Notes: a model not told the origin generated them from the sequence alone. 64,000 nucleotides of DNA from Macrocybe gigantea (GCA_011319805.1 SJRY01000245.1:496001-560000), one strand, 5' to 3'. Shown: positions 24,496-36,779, counted from the stretch's first letter. Translations and numbers: made by a program.

Positions 24496-24821
24496 TTAGA
24501 TTCTTATACTCCCACTGATTGGATCGTTGTAGCATAGCAGTTTTCTGTCTGCATAGTCAATTACATGAGCTTTCTTTTTGTGAAATTGAACACATCATAC
24601 ACAGATGGTTGCTTGGGGCAGGGCGTACTAACTGCAATCATATAGATGATGAATGCTTTCGAGTCAATTAACCTAAACCTATATTGGGTCCAACGATTGT
24701 ACATGAAAAAGCGAGAATACATAGTCAGTCCATCATCAGTGGATAGCACGGTTGCGGGACAGCAGGGTATAAGCAGGGAATCCAGAGCGAACGAAGGAGC
24801 GTGGTATGGCTGATGGCCTAC
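24496..24821. other. Convergent intergenic region
   Basis: About 325 bp between the stops of the secreted protein (plus) and the CFEM gene (minus). AT-rich, with presumed 3' ends and polyadenylation signals of both genes. Nothing else is seen. Confidence 0.3.
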
Positions 24822-25600
24822 TCAGGGGACCATAATCCCGCCTAGAACAGCACCGATTATGCACACGACAAAACTATAGAACACCGGAACGCCATCCAGA
24901 CCACCGATGTTCCTTGTGCTGGCGGCATTGGAGGTATTGGATGCTGGAGGGTTTGTGGCCGTGGCGGTTGGTGAGGTGTTAGAGGGGCTTTGCGAGGCCG
25001 CTGAAGAGTTTGACGACCTTGTCGAGGTTGGAGCAGGGAATGACAGAGATACAGAGCTGCTAGCTACGTTGCAGAACCTCTGCGCCAATGTTTCTGCTGT
25101 TGATATTTCTGAGGGACAGGATTTCGAGATGCAGTTGACGATCTCTGTCGCAAACCGCTTGCTGTATGAACGGACGTGTTATATGTTATTATATGTTTGG
25201 AAAAATCGGAGTAGGTGATTTGGTTCACGCACTTGGAGCAAAAACAGTTGACGTCTACTAGGCTGGAGCAATTTGCAGCGGAACTGCCCATAGCCAAGCA
25301 ATCGGTCACTGCAAAGAGCTGTCAGCAGGCAACCCGAGAAGAAGTGTGATGGAAATAGGACCAACCGCAAGACGAATATCCGCTCAAGGTTGGAAAGTCC
25401 GCCGAATTGGTGGCCGTAGCGGAAGTTACCTGGCTGCTAACGTTTACGCTGTTGCTTGTGCTCAGGGTCGAACTCAGCAAAGGTCCAGCCACTGTCGTTG
25501 TCGCGCTCGGGAACGTCGAAGGGGGCGCCTGAGAGGCTTGTGCCCATGCAAATGCAACGACCTGAAGGATTACCAGGCACGAGGCAAGTGAGAGCTGCAT
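24822..25600 (-). CDS. CFEM-domain GPI-anchored protein
   Basis: A fungal cell-surface protein of about 215 aa. The start at 25600 gives a signal peptide (MQLSLASCLVILQVVAFAWA). A Ser/Thr-rich spacer is followed by one CFEM domain with eight cysteines in the expected order: SSC, VTDC, ANC, VNCFC, then after an intron IVNC, SKSC and RFC. Asp in LVDVNC sits at the position of the conserved CFEM aspartate. A second Ser/Thr/Asn-rich stretch leads to a C-terminal hydrophobic tail (VPVFYSFVVCIIGAVLGG), read as a GPI-attachment signal. CFEM proteins bind haem/iron in some yeasts and act as effectors or adhesins in others; the role here is unknown. Three exons with GT-AG introns. Confidence 0.9.
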
Positions 25601-25963
25601 GGCGGGGTGGGGCAAGAAGACTTGGCTGCTGCGATCCTAAGCAGCAGGATCAACATGGCCAAACAACGTCGACCACGGTTCTTAATGAACTGTTGGGCGC
25701 GTCGTCGAAAATAAAATGATAGAAGGCTGCTTCAGTAAAAGTCTGGTGGTTAAGCGGTAATGTTCCTCAAGGATATGACTCTGTTATTTCTATATCGTGA
25801 GTCCTGTATCACGGGTCATCATCTGACGCAAGAATGGCTTCATTTACAACAACTGCAGAAATATGCCTCGCGTCCACTAAACGACATTTATGGCAGTCTG
25901 CTGAATGGCATATGTGATCCTTCGACCAAAACCAGCGCATCTCGCTTCCTGCTTGCTTCCGCC
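25601..25963. promoter_or_regulatory. Divergent intergenic region (CFEM gene / amino-acid permease)
   Basis: About 360 bp between divergent start codons. It should contain both promoters. No TATA box or repeated motif was recognised. Confidence 0.3.
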
Positions 25964-28371
25964 ATGTCAACGTCTCATCCACTTCACTGTGATGTGGATG
26001 AAGCTTCAAGTTCTCAAGAGCCACTCGAGCCGCTTGACGCTCGGTGGACAGACACGCAACCGACTGGTGCTCCGGTGGAGAAGGTGTCATTCATAAATCG
26101 CAGAGCGGCGATGAGAAGTGCTGTACTCATCGTAAATCCAGGTCAATCCTCTCGGGAAGGAGGTCACCCTCTGGTCTGCCGTAACATTGAACATTGGTCA
26201 GATTACTGGGTGCCCCAAAGTCAAGCTGGTCGGTGTCCATGCATGACTTTCTGACTATTGGTTTTCAAGCTCGGGAATCTATGCTACGCCTGGCGTCGTC
26301 CTTGGCTCCGTTGGCTCCGTTGGCCTGCTACTCATATACTGGGTTATCGCGCCAATATTTGCTTTCGGTAGTCCTATTTCCTTGTTGAATGCTGTTTTAT
26401 CCTGATTCACGACTTGTCAGCTGGGCTGTCCTTGTACATTGAACTGGCATCAATGTTTCCCCGCAGATCCGGCGCGGAGGTGGTTTATCTCGAACAGGCG
26501 TATCCACGGCCTAGATACCTTGTCTCCAGCACGTTCGCCGTCATGGCTGTGTTGTTATCGTCAGTCAATGCATTTATTCGTCCACGCGAGGCCAAGTTGA
26601 CGCAGGCGTATCCAGGCTGAGCGCTTCGAACGCGATTGTTTTCGCTCAATACTTCCTAACAGCTCTAGAGTTACCCATCAACGACTATAATCAAACTGTT
26701 ACAGCTCTGCTCGTCGTATTTTGCACCGTCGGGTGTCCGTCTATAAGCCTCACATGTTTTCTACTGATCACTTACCGGCCTTGCAGGTGTTGCCTTGTCG
26801 ACTAGATGGTCGCTACGTCTGGTGAATCTTCTAACGACAGTGAAAATCCTGTCGCTGGTCTTGTAAGCTCCATGTTGTGGGTGCATGCCTGACTTAATAG
26901 TGATTGCCCAGCCTCTCCTGCACCGGGCTTGCGGTCCTTTCAGGATTTACCCACATTAGAGCCCCATATGAAAATTTTCGCCACCCTTTTAGGGGAAGCA
27001 CATCTAATTTGAATGCTCTCGCTACCTCAATGGTGATCTCTATCTCCGCTTTGTCAAATGTCTCTAACTCAACCACGAAGGTCAAAGTGAATCATGCCTT
27101 TGTGGGATGGCACAATGCGTTTAACGTCCTCGGCGAGATCAAAGGCTCGAATCCAGTCAAGACCGTCAAGAATGCAAGCTTGATTTCGCTGTCTGCGGTG
27201 TCTTTCTTGTTCTTTCTGGTCAACGTCGCATATGTTGCCGTCGTCCCCGTAGAAGAGATCAAACATTCCGGTCAACTCGTGGCGGCGCTCTTCTTCCACC
27301 GCGTTTTTGGATATTCTGTCGGGGTCAAAATCCTTCCATTGTCTGTTGCCATTAGCTGTGTAGGAAATATTGTAGGTGTCCCCGTTCCGAGTCATCGTGT
27401 CACCTATCTCGTTCTGACGTGCCAGTAGATTGCTGTCGTGAGTTTTCTCATTCAAAACGCGAGTTGTATGCCTACATTGAGCTCCTATTTTAGACAGTTG
27501 GACAGGTACGAGTTGACGATTGCATTTTCAACGTGGCAGGCATTGACCTCGTTTGTCAAGTTCAGTCTCGAATTATTCGGGAGGTAGCACGGCAAGGCTT
27601 GCTGCCGTATCCCACTTTTTTTTCGTCGACCAAGCCATTCGGAACGCCCATCGGTCCTGTTTTCATTAAGGGATTCCTGACGGTCTTGGCCCTCCTGCTG
27701 CTTCCCGCCAGAGATGCCTTCAACTTTCTGCTCGATCTAGCGTCTTATCCGAATCTCGTCTGTGATGTTCAACAGACCCGAAGCCGATCAGCCGTTGACG
27801 CATGCTTCTCTTTTAATAGATCTTTCAATGTGCCATGTGCGTTGGCGTGTGGATTCTTCGTCGTAGACGCGCCCTGGCAAGCCTGCCTCGTTCGATATAT
27901 CAGGCGAGGAACAGTGTCGTTTGCCTTTACCTCGCATCCTGCATTTTCTTGCTCGTAATGCCATGGTCGGTTTATAGCCCAGTGAACAACACGGTGCAAA
28001 CTGACCTCTTTCGCAGGGTTCCACCAGAATCAGGGCATGGTGACGTGTCATTCTGGTACGCGACGTAAGTGAATGCGTTTCTGGTTACTACGCCCTATAT
28101 GGCCCTACGACACTCCATTGCAGGTATTGCGTCACAGGCATCGTTTTGCTGCTGGTAAGTCAGCTCCACATGGCAGATATATCGCGTCATTCATTTCGAC
28201 CGCGCCCAGTTATGCGGCTTGTATTATTTTATCTGGATTATCGTCCTGCCGAGTTTGGGCGGTTATGAAATAGTCGAGGAGATGGTGGAACTTCCAAACG
28301 GAGCATGCAATGTGCAGCTAGTCAGGCGTTACAAGAACCTAGAGGACCAACCCCTGCTGCAATCAGAATAA
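25964..28371 (+). CDS. Amino-acid permease, Mup1-like (APC superfamily)
   Basis: A 12-TM amino-acid transporter of about 520 aa, of the LAT/high-affinity methionine permease type. The start at 25964 (MSTSHPLHCDVDEASSS) gives an acidic cytosolic N-terminus. After an intron comes EVTLWSAVTLNIGQITGSGIYATPG, i.e. the TM1 substrate-binding GSGI motif, in two exons. Later parts are SLYIELASMFPRRSGAEVVYLEQAYPRPRY, ALLVVFCTVGC, GWHNAFNVLGEIKG, ISCVGNI, VGQSRIIREVARQGLLPYP, TPIGPVFIKGFLTVLALLL, AFNFLLDLASYP and WILRRRRAL. All are typical of fungal Mup1-like proteins. The C-terminus ends DQPLLQSE. Many introns of 50-60 nt. Substrate specificity cannot be read from sequence. Confidence 0.9.
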
Positions 28372-28578
28372 AGATTCGTTAAACTGGAGGTGGGTAGATA
28401 CACGAGCGAGTTGGGAGCGGAGCATATTAAGCTTCTTTTGGAATCCGATGATACTATATGTGCAGTTATGAGATACAGAAAAATATACTGGCAGATAAAT
28501 TGTAATCTGATGATGCCGTCAGAACAGTCCAAGAAACGACAACTGAAGGGTACTTTACTTTGAGTAAAATAGGTCTCG

Positions 28579-30398
28579 CTATGGCGCGGCTTTCATCTTG
28601 GCAACGATGACTTGCTTCTCAGCCTCCCAGCGCTCCAATTCCTCCTCCAGTTTCCTCACCCGGACTTCGTTCATCGGGTGACTTGATGAACCCATGATGC
28701 GTCGAGAGAGACCCCCGGACGAGCGGCTCGTTATGTCTTCTAGACTTTCGGTTCTCGAGCACTCAGCAATAGTTTCCGAACGATCTCGCCAGAACTTGAC
28801 CGCATCGCGGGCGTCAAAACCAGCATGGGCCAGTAATCTATAATCAACCTGTTCAACGCATGCGTGAATACACCGGTAAAATCTGTGCTCACCTCGTTGA
28901 GACTACATCGGCCTCTATTTCCTGCTTCACGTTCGTGCAGTATTCTCCAACCTTGACCAGTTCGCCTGAGCCGACCTTCCCCAGCTGTGCCACAGCGTCG
29001 TTGACAAAGGGTCCGAATATCATGGTAAAAGGAAAGATGAGGACTCGAACGATATCAGATATCATGGAGATGGTACCCGGAATGATGACGGTCGCAGATG
29101 AAAGGGATTCTAGATGATGGGAAAGAATTAGATGAGACAGCTCGTGTGCGAGCAGAATCGCGAGTTCGGTCGTCTGTTCCGGGGTCGGGGTTGGGTGTCG
29201 TATAACAGGCTTGGATGGGAAAAAGACGGAAACAAGCTGCGACCACCAAGATTTCTTTTCGACTGGTTCCGAAGCAGGCGGAGGGTCTGACTGTGGAGGC
29301 GACCGTGACAGAACGTCATTCAGGAAACCCGAATATACGACGATGCCTCCCCCTCCGTCTGGACCAAAGCCATACGAGAATGCGTTGGACGCGTCAGGTT
29401 TGTCGACAATCAGAAGGGAGTACGGGGGCCGGGTATGGCATGGGGGACGGGTGGCACCTTTCTTTCGCATATGCTCTCGCACAATTGACGGAGATACTCG
29501 GATGCGCGGGGCCTAGGGCGAAGTGGAAACTTTGCTGGAGGAGGCAGTGGCGGCTGGCTCTGATTCTCCTCTAGCCATTGCGGGTACATGTTGGGCTCGT
29601 GGGTCAGGATCGGGATGGTCGTTTCCAATCTTCGTAAGGTGTCGTTGACCCAAGCGTACCTCCAGTCGGTTGAAGGAATGATCCTCGTTGGACCGTCTTG
29701 TGCTAGTATATCACCCACTGCCCTGTACCAACCGTTTCCAGCCAATTGCGCGGCGATCTCCTCCTCTTCCTCTGGTGACAGGATGATCATCCGCCATCTT
29801 GCCGCGTCGCGGAGATCAGTGATGTCAGAACTCTGCAGGCGGATCAACTACGAACCTTCCCGTCAAAGGTGTCCGCTCCAAACTCGCGACGATGGTGGCC
29901 CAGAAGAGAGAAATCGGGACCAAGAAAAGAGCATACAGGAGGAGCTTTCGATGGCGTATTTGCCTTAGGACCGTTGCTTTGCTTTCCTCGGAGGTGGGGA
30001 TGCCATGTATGGCAGCGTACTTCATGCGTTTCTCGGACCGCTTGTTGGTGAAAAGGACGACGGGTATGAAAGTGAGCGCGATACGGCCAGCGGTACGCGC
30101 TATCTCCAGCGATGTAGAGGACTGTCTTGAAAGATCAGCCGCCCTGTTGATAGTCGAAATGCTGCCCGAAACACACCTTGAGCAAAGCCACGAGTAAAGG
30201 AACCACCGGGAGACCATGTCTGCTAGGTGTTGAGTGGAAAGCAGATGCTCTTGGTCTCGATGTTACCAGAAAGGAACGACGAAGAGGATTGGATGGATAA
30301 CGAACGTGATTATGATACGGCAGCGTGGAGAAGGAGCGCTGCGATGCAAGAGATGAGTCGTAGAGAGGGAGATATCTGTGAAGAGCTGAACGCAGCAT
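28579..30398 (-). CDS. OMA1: Mitochondrial metalloendopeptidase OMA1 (one apparent frameshift)
   Basis: An M48-family zinc protease of the inner mitochondrial membrane, involved in stress-triggered processing and quality control. The start at 30398 (MLRSALHRYLPLYD) opens a basic, Ser/Arg-rich presequence. A hydrophobic segment LLLYALFLVPISLFW is the membrane anchor. Downstream are GNGWYRAVGDIL, SNAFSYGFGPDGGGGIVVYSGFL, the zinc-binding HELSH in LAILLAHELSHLILSHH, the second membrane-like segment and EIEADVVSTR, whose Glu is the third zinc ligand. The C-terminus ends VIVAKMKAAP. Between AIPGP and PYSLLIVDKP the frame changes at a C5 run (29424-29428, G5 on plus) with no possible intron, consistent with one missing base. 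It is followed by SVF1 on the same strand. Confidence 0.92.
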
Positions 30399-30556
30399 TA
30401 TTCATTGTCATGCAATGTCGTCGTCTTAAAAAGGGGTTTGCAAGCTGGACACGGTTCCGCAGCTTTATGACTTGCACGTGTGAAAATTTATCAAAAAAAG
30501 ATCGTTCAACTCATCGTACAGTACATTCGTAGCTACGACCAAAACATCTATCATTC

Positions 30557-31989
30557 TTACGAGATGAACGTAGCCTCCGTGTAGAGCAAACCAGGAACTT
30601 CCAGACCCGCTGAGAGTCCTGGCAGCAAGGAATCCGGTCCGCTTATCGAAAGAGTCACTTGTTTGAACCACTGCATACCGAGTTTAAAAAGGTTTGATCG
30701 ACGAAGAACATAATGATATCAAACCTGGTATATGTACGGCTTCGTGCCTGCCACGTAGTTGACAGCAATCTTGATGACATACGGAATCTCCGCAAGAACG
30801 TCGACTTTCTCGATGAGACCGTTGGGATGTTGGACGTCGCCGACGTCGTACCGAATCCTGCCCTGTACGGTGCCTGGCGCATCAGCAACAATCGATGGGC
30901 CCTTCCACTCGAACAAAAGTTCCGTCGGCTTATCATAGCCTGTGTCGGGATCATGGATGGGGCGAAGATGATGAGCACGGGAGATAAGAGGCTTATCGGA
31001 TTGCCGCTCGTCAGGCCACTTCGTCTCCGCCGTCAGTGCAGCCAGCTTGCCGCCGATCACAAGCGAGCCAACGTTCACGCTGACCTTGCCAGAGCCGGCA
31101 CCTTTCCTTCCATGTGAGTCGCACGTGGTGAATTCCATCTGGATGGCGGACACGCCCCCATGCTCTTTGCTCTGAAAGTTGGCAAAGTTCCATGCCGACG
31201 CGACGAGATTCGGACGCATGCCTTGGATGGCATGGACCATCATCCCTGGTCCTTGATACGATGATGCCTTGCCGGCGCGAATGATATGTCCCGTAGCCCT
31301 GACTTGAGGCCAGAACCGGTGCACGACGTAACCCTCTGCGTGGGCGGGGTGATGCCCGTAGTAGGTGTAGCCCCCCTTGGGGCCCTTGCCAATCTTGTAG
31401 CCTGGGATAGAGGCGGGTCTCTGGATTTCAAAAGAGAGCTGCAGGTCATGAGCGGGATTGGCCCGAATGGTATATGATTCAGGGTAGTCAGTGCCAGGCG
31501 CGGATTTGTAGGTGATGGAGAATTCGTCAGCTCTGCTCGACCGCTTGTCGAGCCCTGGCGGCGGCGTTGCAAAGTTGTTCACGTTTATCGACTTCCAAAC
31601 CGTGTCGTTGTTTTTCGGATCATGGATCTTGCACGTAAACTGGATGGTGGGGTACCACAATCTGAATCAAAAATGAGAGACCGCATCAAGGGTGGGCTGA
31701 AACGATGTGACACCGACCCGACAGCGGAGTGGATGACCTGGCACATAACGGAAAGCCCGTCTTCGGTGCTGATGTAGAACGTCTGCGTCTCCGTGACAAA
31801 GCCGCCTGCGCACAACCATTCGGTGTCCTTTGGCTCTAACTCCCCAAACAGCTCATCGTCCTTGTATCTCGATGAGACCGGATGCAGATTTGGGGCCTTG
31901 GGGTCGACTGGGGCGGATGTCCTGGCCCAGAGTCTAAGCTATGAAGACAGACGGTTTCTGCACACTCACGAGAAAATAGAAGAGAACAT
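30557..31989 (-). CDS. SVF1: Survival factor 1 (Svf1-like)
   Basis: Svf1 is a lipocalin-like protein needed for survival under oxidative and cold stress and linked to sphingolipid transport. The start at 31989 gives MFSSIFS, interrupted by an intron, then SAPVDPKAPNLHPV, ELFGELEPKDTEWLCAGGFVTETQ and FYISTEDG. A long exon (31660-30719) carries LWYPTIQFTCKI, TPPPGLDKRSSRADEFSI, GPKGGYTYYGHHPAHAEGYV, GHIIRAGKA, the AIQMEFTTCDSHG segment and YVAGTKPYIYQ. The last exon reads WFKQVTLSISGPD and ends LLYTEATFIS at 30557. Domain order, length (about 390 aa) and termini fit the family over the whole protein. Four or so exons. Confidence 0.95.
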
Positions 31990-32282
31990 CGTGGTCGGGA
32001 GGAACAGTGCAAACAGGACCCTACGTACATAACGGCTGGCCGGGCCCAGTCATGCAACCAACTAAAACATGTTTGTGATCTGATTTCCAATCTTATCTCG
32101 CAATCACGCGAATGAAATGGGAATGGAGCTGTCTTTTTGTATAAATACATTGCTGCTATAGAGTCTTAGCCGTCCGAATCGTTTCGGGGACGTTTTTTAG
32201 GTGACAACTGCGGAGTTCCCGTTTGCACAGTATCCAATACTGGGCTGTCATCCGGCGGTCTATTCTGAAATACTGATGGCTC

Positions 32283-33420
32283 CTATTTTGAAGTCAGGAT
32301 GGAAGCCGTGCACTGGAGCTTGGCACGCACATAAGCAGATTGACCAAGACCACCTTCTATGTCATATGCCCATGAGAAATCGTCGGCTTCGTCACCTTCT
32401 TCCATTGGGATGTTCCCACTATCAGCTGAATCGCTTGGACCAGTATCCCCAGTCGTTGCAATTCGTTCGAATCTCATTGTCCCGTTCTCCAGACATTCTA
32501 GCAAGACCTTATTCTGGCTAGCCTTCAACGTGGAAGGATTTTGAGCTGGAATTGATAGTGGCCATCCAACTAGACGAACGCCATATACATCTAGCCTTTC
32601 AGGATTAGTCCATTTCATTTCTGCATTTCGTATTCCGCTGACCGTCCTAGGGTGCAAATATCAGATACATTAAGGACATTGACACCGGAAGCTCCATACC
32701 GTAGGGCTTTGCGCACGCTTTCATATAGTTCATGTTTGAGAATTCGCGCTTGCCCTTGTCCCTGTTTGGCGGCCTTGTGTGGCGTCTGATCACGATCTGT
32801 GTTCTGTGTAGAAAGACGGGGTCGTTGTGCTTCAATGTTCCGCGAACTCTGAGCCTTGAATAACCGTGCGCCTGACTCCCCGCCTCCTCTCATCCCCCGC
32901 CAGAACTCGCGGCCGGCAAGAGACCCACCTAAGAATCCAGCATCTCTGGGGTCCTGTGGGTCGACGGCGAGCAGGAAGGACTGAACGCCACATGTCTCAG
33001 ACAATGATTCGAGAACGCGCGAAGCGTCGCACAGAATGGATCTGACTGCGGCAAAAGTTTGTCTCTTTGTCTTTTATTCTTATGAATTAGGGGTGGGCAA
33101 AGGAACCACACACGAATGAACCGGACCTTTATCGGTGCGCTGCTGCTGCGTTTCCGCGGTCACACCTGAAGCGGGTTGGGGTTGAAAGAGATACTTGGAG
33201 TGCCATTCGGCCACGTATTGACGCGTCTGAGCACGACATGGAAAGTCAGTCTTGCCTTGGGTGGTTTGCACAAGTCAACAAGATGAACCTCTTCAAATGG
33301 ACGAAATTCTCTATCCGCAAACGCTTTGATATCGGCAAGACATTTCTCCATAAATGCGTCCAGCCGTTCAAGAAAAAGTGCATCGGGAGTCGCTTCGCTT
33401 CTGTCGGTATATTCGAACAT
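32283..33420 (-). CDS. Protein of unknown function, divergent from ACL4
   Basis: I do not recognise a named family. A multi-exon reading frame of about 310 aa is supported by GT-AG introns that keep the frame. Pieces: MFEYTDRSEATPDALFLERLDAF with an acidic/aromatic stretch ADREFRPFEEVHLVDLC; ARLTFHVVLRR; RQYVAEWHSKYLFQPQP; SILCDASRVLESLSETCGVQ; a Gly-rich segment AGFLGGSLAGREFWRGMRGGG; LKHELYESVRKAL; and a C-terminal block EMKWTNPERLDVYGVRLVGW then PAQNPSTL. The last block resembles tails seen in many basidiomycete proteins of unknown function. No signal peptide or membrane segment. An alternative start lies at 33486. Its start is only about 110 bp from that of ACL4. Confidence 0.7.
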
Positions 33421-33530
33421 GTCAAGGCAAGGGGTCAAGATGCAGGTACAACACGTGACTGACCTAAAACTTTTGAAGCATTCCACTTTGAGGACGGGTT
33501 AGCAGGGCAGCCCGTTGGCAGCTCTCATCG
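33421..33530. promoter_or_regulatory. Compact bidirectional promoter (unknown gene / ACL4)
   Basis: About 110 bp between divergent start codons, the shortest such interval in the window. It must serve both genes. No TATA-like sequence was noticed. Confidence 0.45.
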
Positions 33531-34894
33531 ATGGGACGAACACGGACCGCGAAAAAGGTCCTGTCCAAGGCACCAAAGCCGGACGAACCGAAAAGGCCTT
33601 CTAATTTCAAAACACCGTCGACATCTGCCCTGCTGGAGAAGGCACAATCACTCATCGTTCAATGCGACTATGATCTTGCACAGCGCTTCGTTCAGAGGGC
33701 CCTAGAACAAGATCCATCAAATGCGCAAGCAAGGGAAATGCTCGGCGTTGTCTTTCTTGAGAAAGGAGACCTCGCTGAGGCCAAAGAGGTGAGCAATACA
33801 AGTTGATCAGTCCTGGTAGCGATTCAAGATCATCTTCATAAGACATTTCTTTCCTTGATACCTCCCGCTCCAGGCGCACCAGCGGTGCCTCCCCCTTCTG
33901 CCCATCTATACCTTGCCCAGCTGAGCGATGATGATCCTTATCAAGCGTTGAGGCATTATCAAGCTGCCGTTGACATCCTTTTCGCCCAGCTAAAGGGCAA
34001 AAACCGCGCCACTGATGAAGCTAGCAAGAATGACGAAGTCGAGTTGAAGAGTAACATTGTACGCGCTCTCATTGGCCAAGTCGAGATATGGATGGATCCA
34101 TCATACGATCTATGGTGCGTCTCCACCCGATTCGGCATTCCTGAGCAACCGAACGCTACACCAGTTTCGATCCCATTGCGGAGAAGACATGCGAAGACCT
34201 TATTGCCCTTGCTCTGGAAACGGATCCTGGCAATCCAGAGGCCCTTCAGTCACTGTCATCCGTCAGGATGTCCCAACAACGACCAGAAGAGGCCAAGCAA
34301 TGCCTCGAACAGGCCTGGGCGGCATGGAAGGATTTGGACCTTGGTATGATTCCGCCTTATCCATTCCTTGATGAACTAAACGGGTTAACCTTGTTCAGAT
34401 GACCCTGAACTACCACCGATACCAAGTCGGCTGTCACTAGTCAAGCTATTCATTGAACTGTCACTCTATAGTCCCGCTCTGTTGGTCTTGCAAGGCGTCA
34501 TAGCGACAGACGACCAGGAAGTAGAAGCTTGGTACCTCGAGGGCTGGTGTTTCTATTTAATGTCAGAACAAGCTAAGGACGACGGCGGAAAAATGGATGA
34601 TCTGACATGGCAAGAGCTCGGGAAGGACTCGCGCGATTGTCTCGAAACATGCCAGATGGTGATACATCTTCTCCACTGTATTATTCGGTTCACTGAATGG
34701 CATTCATGCAGCTCCATACGACTCAAAACCATCCCGACGCGCCACTGCTAGAACATGTGAAAGAACTGATATCGAAGCTGGACGCTTTGGGTATTACTGT
34801 GTCTTCGTTAGAAGAAGAGGAGGGTGATGGTGAAGAGGAAGGCTGGGAGGACGTAGATAGCGAGGACGACGATGGAGATGTAGATATGGAATAG
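33531..34894 (+). CDS. ACL4: Assembly chaperone of ribosomal protein Rpl4 (TPR protein)
   Basis: A dedicated chaperone that binds newly made Rpl4 and escorts it to the nucleus. The start at 33531 (MGRTRTAKKVLSKAPKP) is basic. TPR repeats are evident: ALLEKAQSLIVQCDYDLAQRFVQRALEQDPSNAQA and LGVVFLEKGDLAEAKE, then HLYLAQLSDDDPYQALRHYQAAVDIL, ALALETDPGNPEALQSLSSVRM, RPEEAKQCLEQAW and SLVKLFIELSLYSPALLVLQ. The C-terminus is very acidic (EEEEGDGEEEGWEDVDSEDD), as in Acl4, where it is thought to aid binding of basic Rpl4. About 380 aa, five exons; the first intron begins at 33787. Confidence 0.9.
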
Positions 34895-35022
34895 CTCTGT
34901 AGACGCTCATGTCTTGAAAAAGCATTTTCTATAAGCGAAATGAACCGTCAGTGACTGATGCCTCGTCCGTTCTTCCTGGCTTCCTTCTACCCTCTCTAGA
35001 CTTCTCCTGCCTCGTCCACGAC

Positions 35023-36779
35023 ATGGCCAGGATACGCCGTGACACTCAAGAGACCGTGTACTATACCCCGCAGACGAAGCCGCTCCGGATCGTTGCGTCA
35101 GGGACTCTCTTCCTGACACATACGCTGGTGATACCATCTCATCCCGATCCGTCCACCGTTGTCCGTGCGCATTCAGTAGAGAAAGCACGAGGGGGCTCTG
35201 CCAGCACTGTGAAGTGTCCGTTTGCCCGTCTTGGCCTGCCGCGACTCATAGCTCGTCTTTTCCAGATCTTGTCGCTCCTGACTCAATTTCCCGCAGTTGA
35301 GGCCATCCTAGTCGCCCCATTAGGAGGAAACGATGAAGGACAGATGATCATACGAGAATTAGAAAACGAAGGCGTCTCGACACGTTACTGCAAGATATGG
35401 AAGGACGCCGGTGTTCCGAGCGCCTGGATTTTACATGCTGGTCAGGCAACATGTTTTTTATCGTGGCCGGGTTAGTTGCTGAGTGTCCTCGATCACAGCC
35501 GATACCAATACCCGTACGGTCGTCAATCACAATCCTCTTCCAGACGTAACCCACGACGAATTTGTTTCCCTCGTCGGTCCGCTCTTGGCACCCGAAAACT
35601 ACCTGGAAAGCTCTCCCGTCGCAGCGTCGCCTACAAATCAGAGTCATTCATCACCGGCCTCGACGCCACAGAGCTCCCAGCCGGGTACTCAATCTCCGAT
35701 CTCGATGAATCCAAACAGCCCAGCCCCGTTCGACTGGTTGCATTTCGAAGGCAGATCGGTGAAAACGACGCTCACTAACATCACGGAATTAGACGGTTTT
35801 GCTAAGGAGCGGAAATGGAGGAGTCACTGTGTGTTCAGCGTCGACGTCGGCCGCAGAGGCAGGCAGGGCATTGAAGCGGTGTGAATTTCTGTTCCTCATA
35901 AGATACAGCAAATGGTTATTGACCAGTTGGTCCTGACTAGCTGATTCCTCATGCAGATGTCCTCTTCTTGAATAAGCACTACGCTCAGGCGAATTCGCCA
36001 AACACCTCCACCACTCCACGAGCTTTCCTTCTTTCGCTGGCCTCCGCGGTTCCCGCTCATGCTCTCCTCGTGGCATATTGGGGCTCTGAAGGTGCGGCAG
36101 TACTCTCCCTTCCAACGAGAGAATACTTTCAGAGCTCGGGTTGGGTGGAGGAGCGATCCAGGATTATCGCGAATCGCCCTGGAAACTATTTAAGCGCTAG
36201 CGAGGACGTTGAGGTGAGATCTGTCAGGAGTGGGAGCGAATTCTGGGCCGACGGTCGGAGTCGATCGCCGTCTTCGAGTGCATTCACGGCGGGGGAATCC
36301 GATCCATGTCCGACACGAACACGAGTGGCATGTCGCCGCCTCCCAAGGGCCGTTCGCGTTCACGTGGGCCGCGGCGCGATAGAGGGCAGTGGTCCGGTCG
36401 GGGAGACGAAGACGACGACGATTCGCAGGGCACCGAGGTTCCTGGGAAGGAAGAGGATGATGACGGCATTGTGGACGAAGTCGGGGCGCACGATGCATTT
36501 ATCGCAGGAATGATGTACGCGTTGAGCCGGAGGCTGGTGCCCGGAGCACCCTACACCCCGTCGTGGAACAAGGACTCTGGCATAGATACTGCCGAACACG
36601 AGAAAGGTCGCTGGAGGTTAGACGAATGTCTCAAGTAGGCCAATCCGCGCTTTACACCGCGAGTTGAGCTCACTGTTCCTTGCAGATTTGCCACTGAACT
36701 TGCTGGACGCAAAGCTCGACGCCGCGATTGGACGGGACTTGCTGATGAAATGACTCGGGCAGGATGGTTCGATAATTGA
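35023..36779 (+). CDS. PfkB-family carbohydrate kinase with a charged insert
   Basis: A ribokinase/ketohexokinase-like sugar kinase. The start at 35023 (MARIRRDTQETVYY) is followed by VASGTLFLTHTLVIPSHPDP, AHSVEKARGGSAS, LLTQFPAVEAILVAPLGGNDEGQMI, GVSTRYCKIWKDAGVPSAW, VVNHNPLPDVTHDEFV, FDWLHFEGRS, CVFSVDVGRRGRQG, ADVLFLNKHYA and LLVAYWGSEGA. The catalytic block VGAHDAFIAGMMYAL near 36480-36525 keeps the Asp base but has His in place of the middle Gly of GAGD. Ahead of it lies a Ser/Arg-rich and acidic insert (GRSRSRGPRRDR, GDEDDDDSQGTE). It ends DEMTRAGWFDN. The frame changes at the G5 run 36291-36295; one missing base or an unrecognised intron would explain this. Confidence 0.85.
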
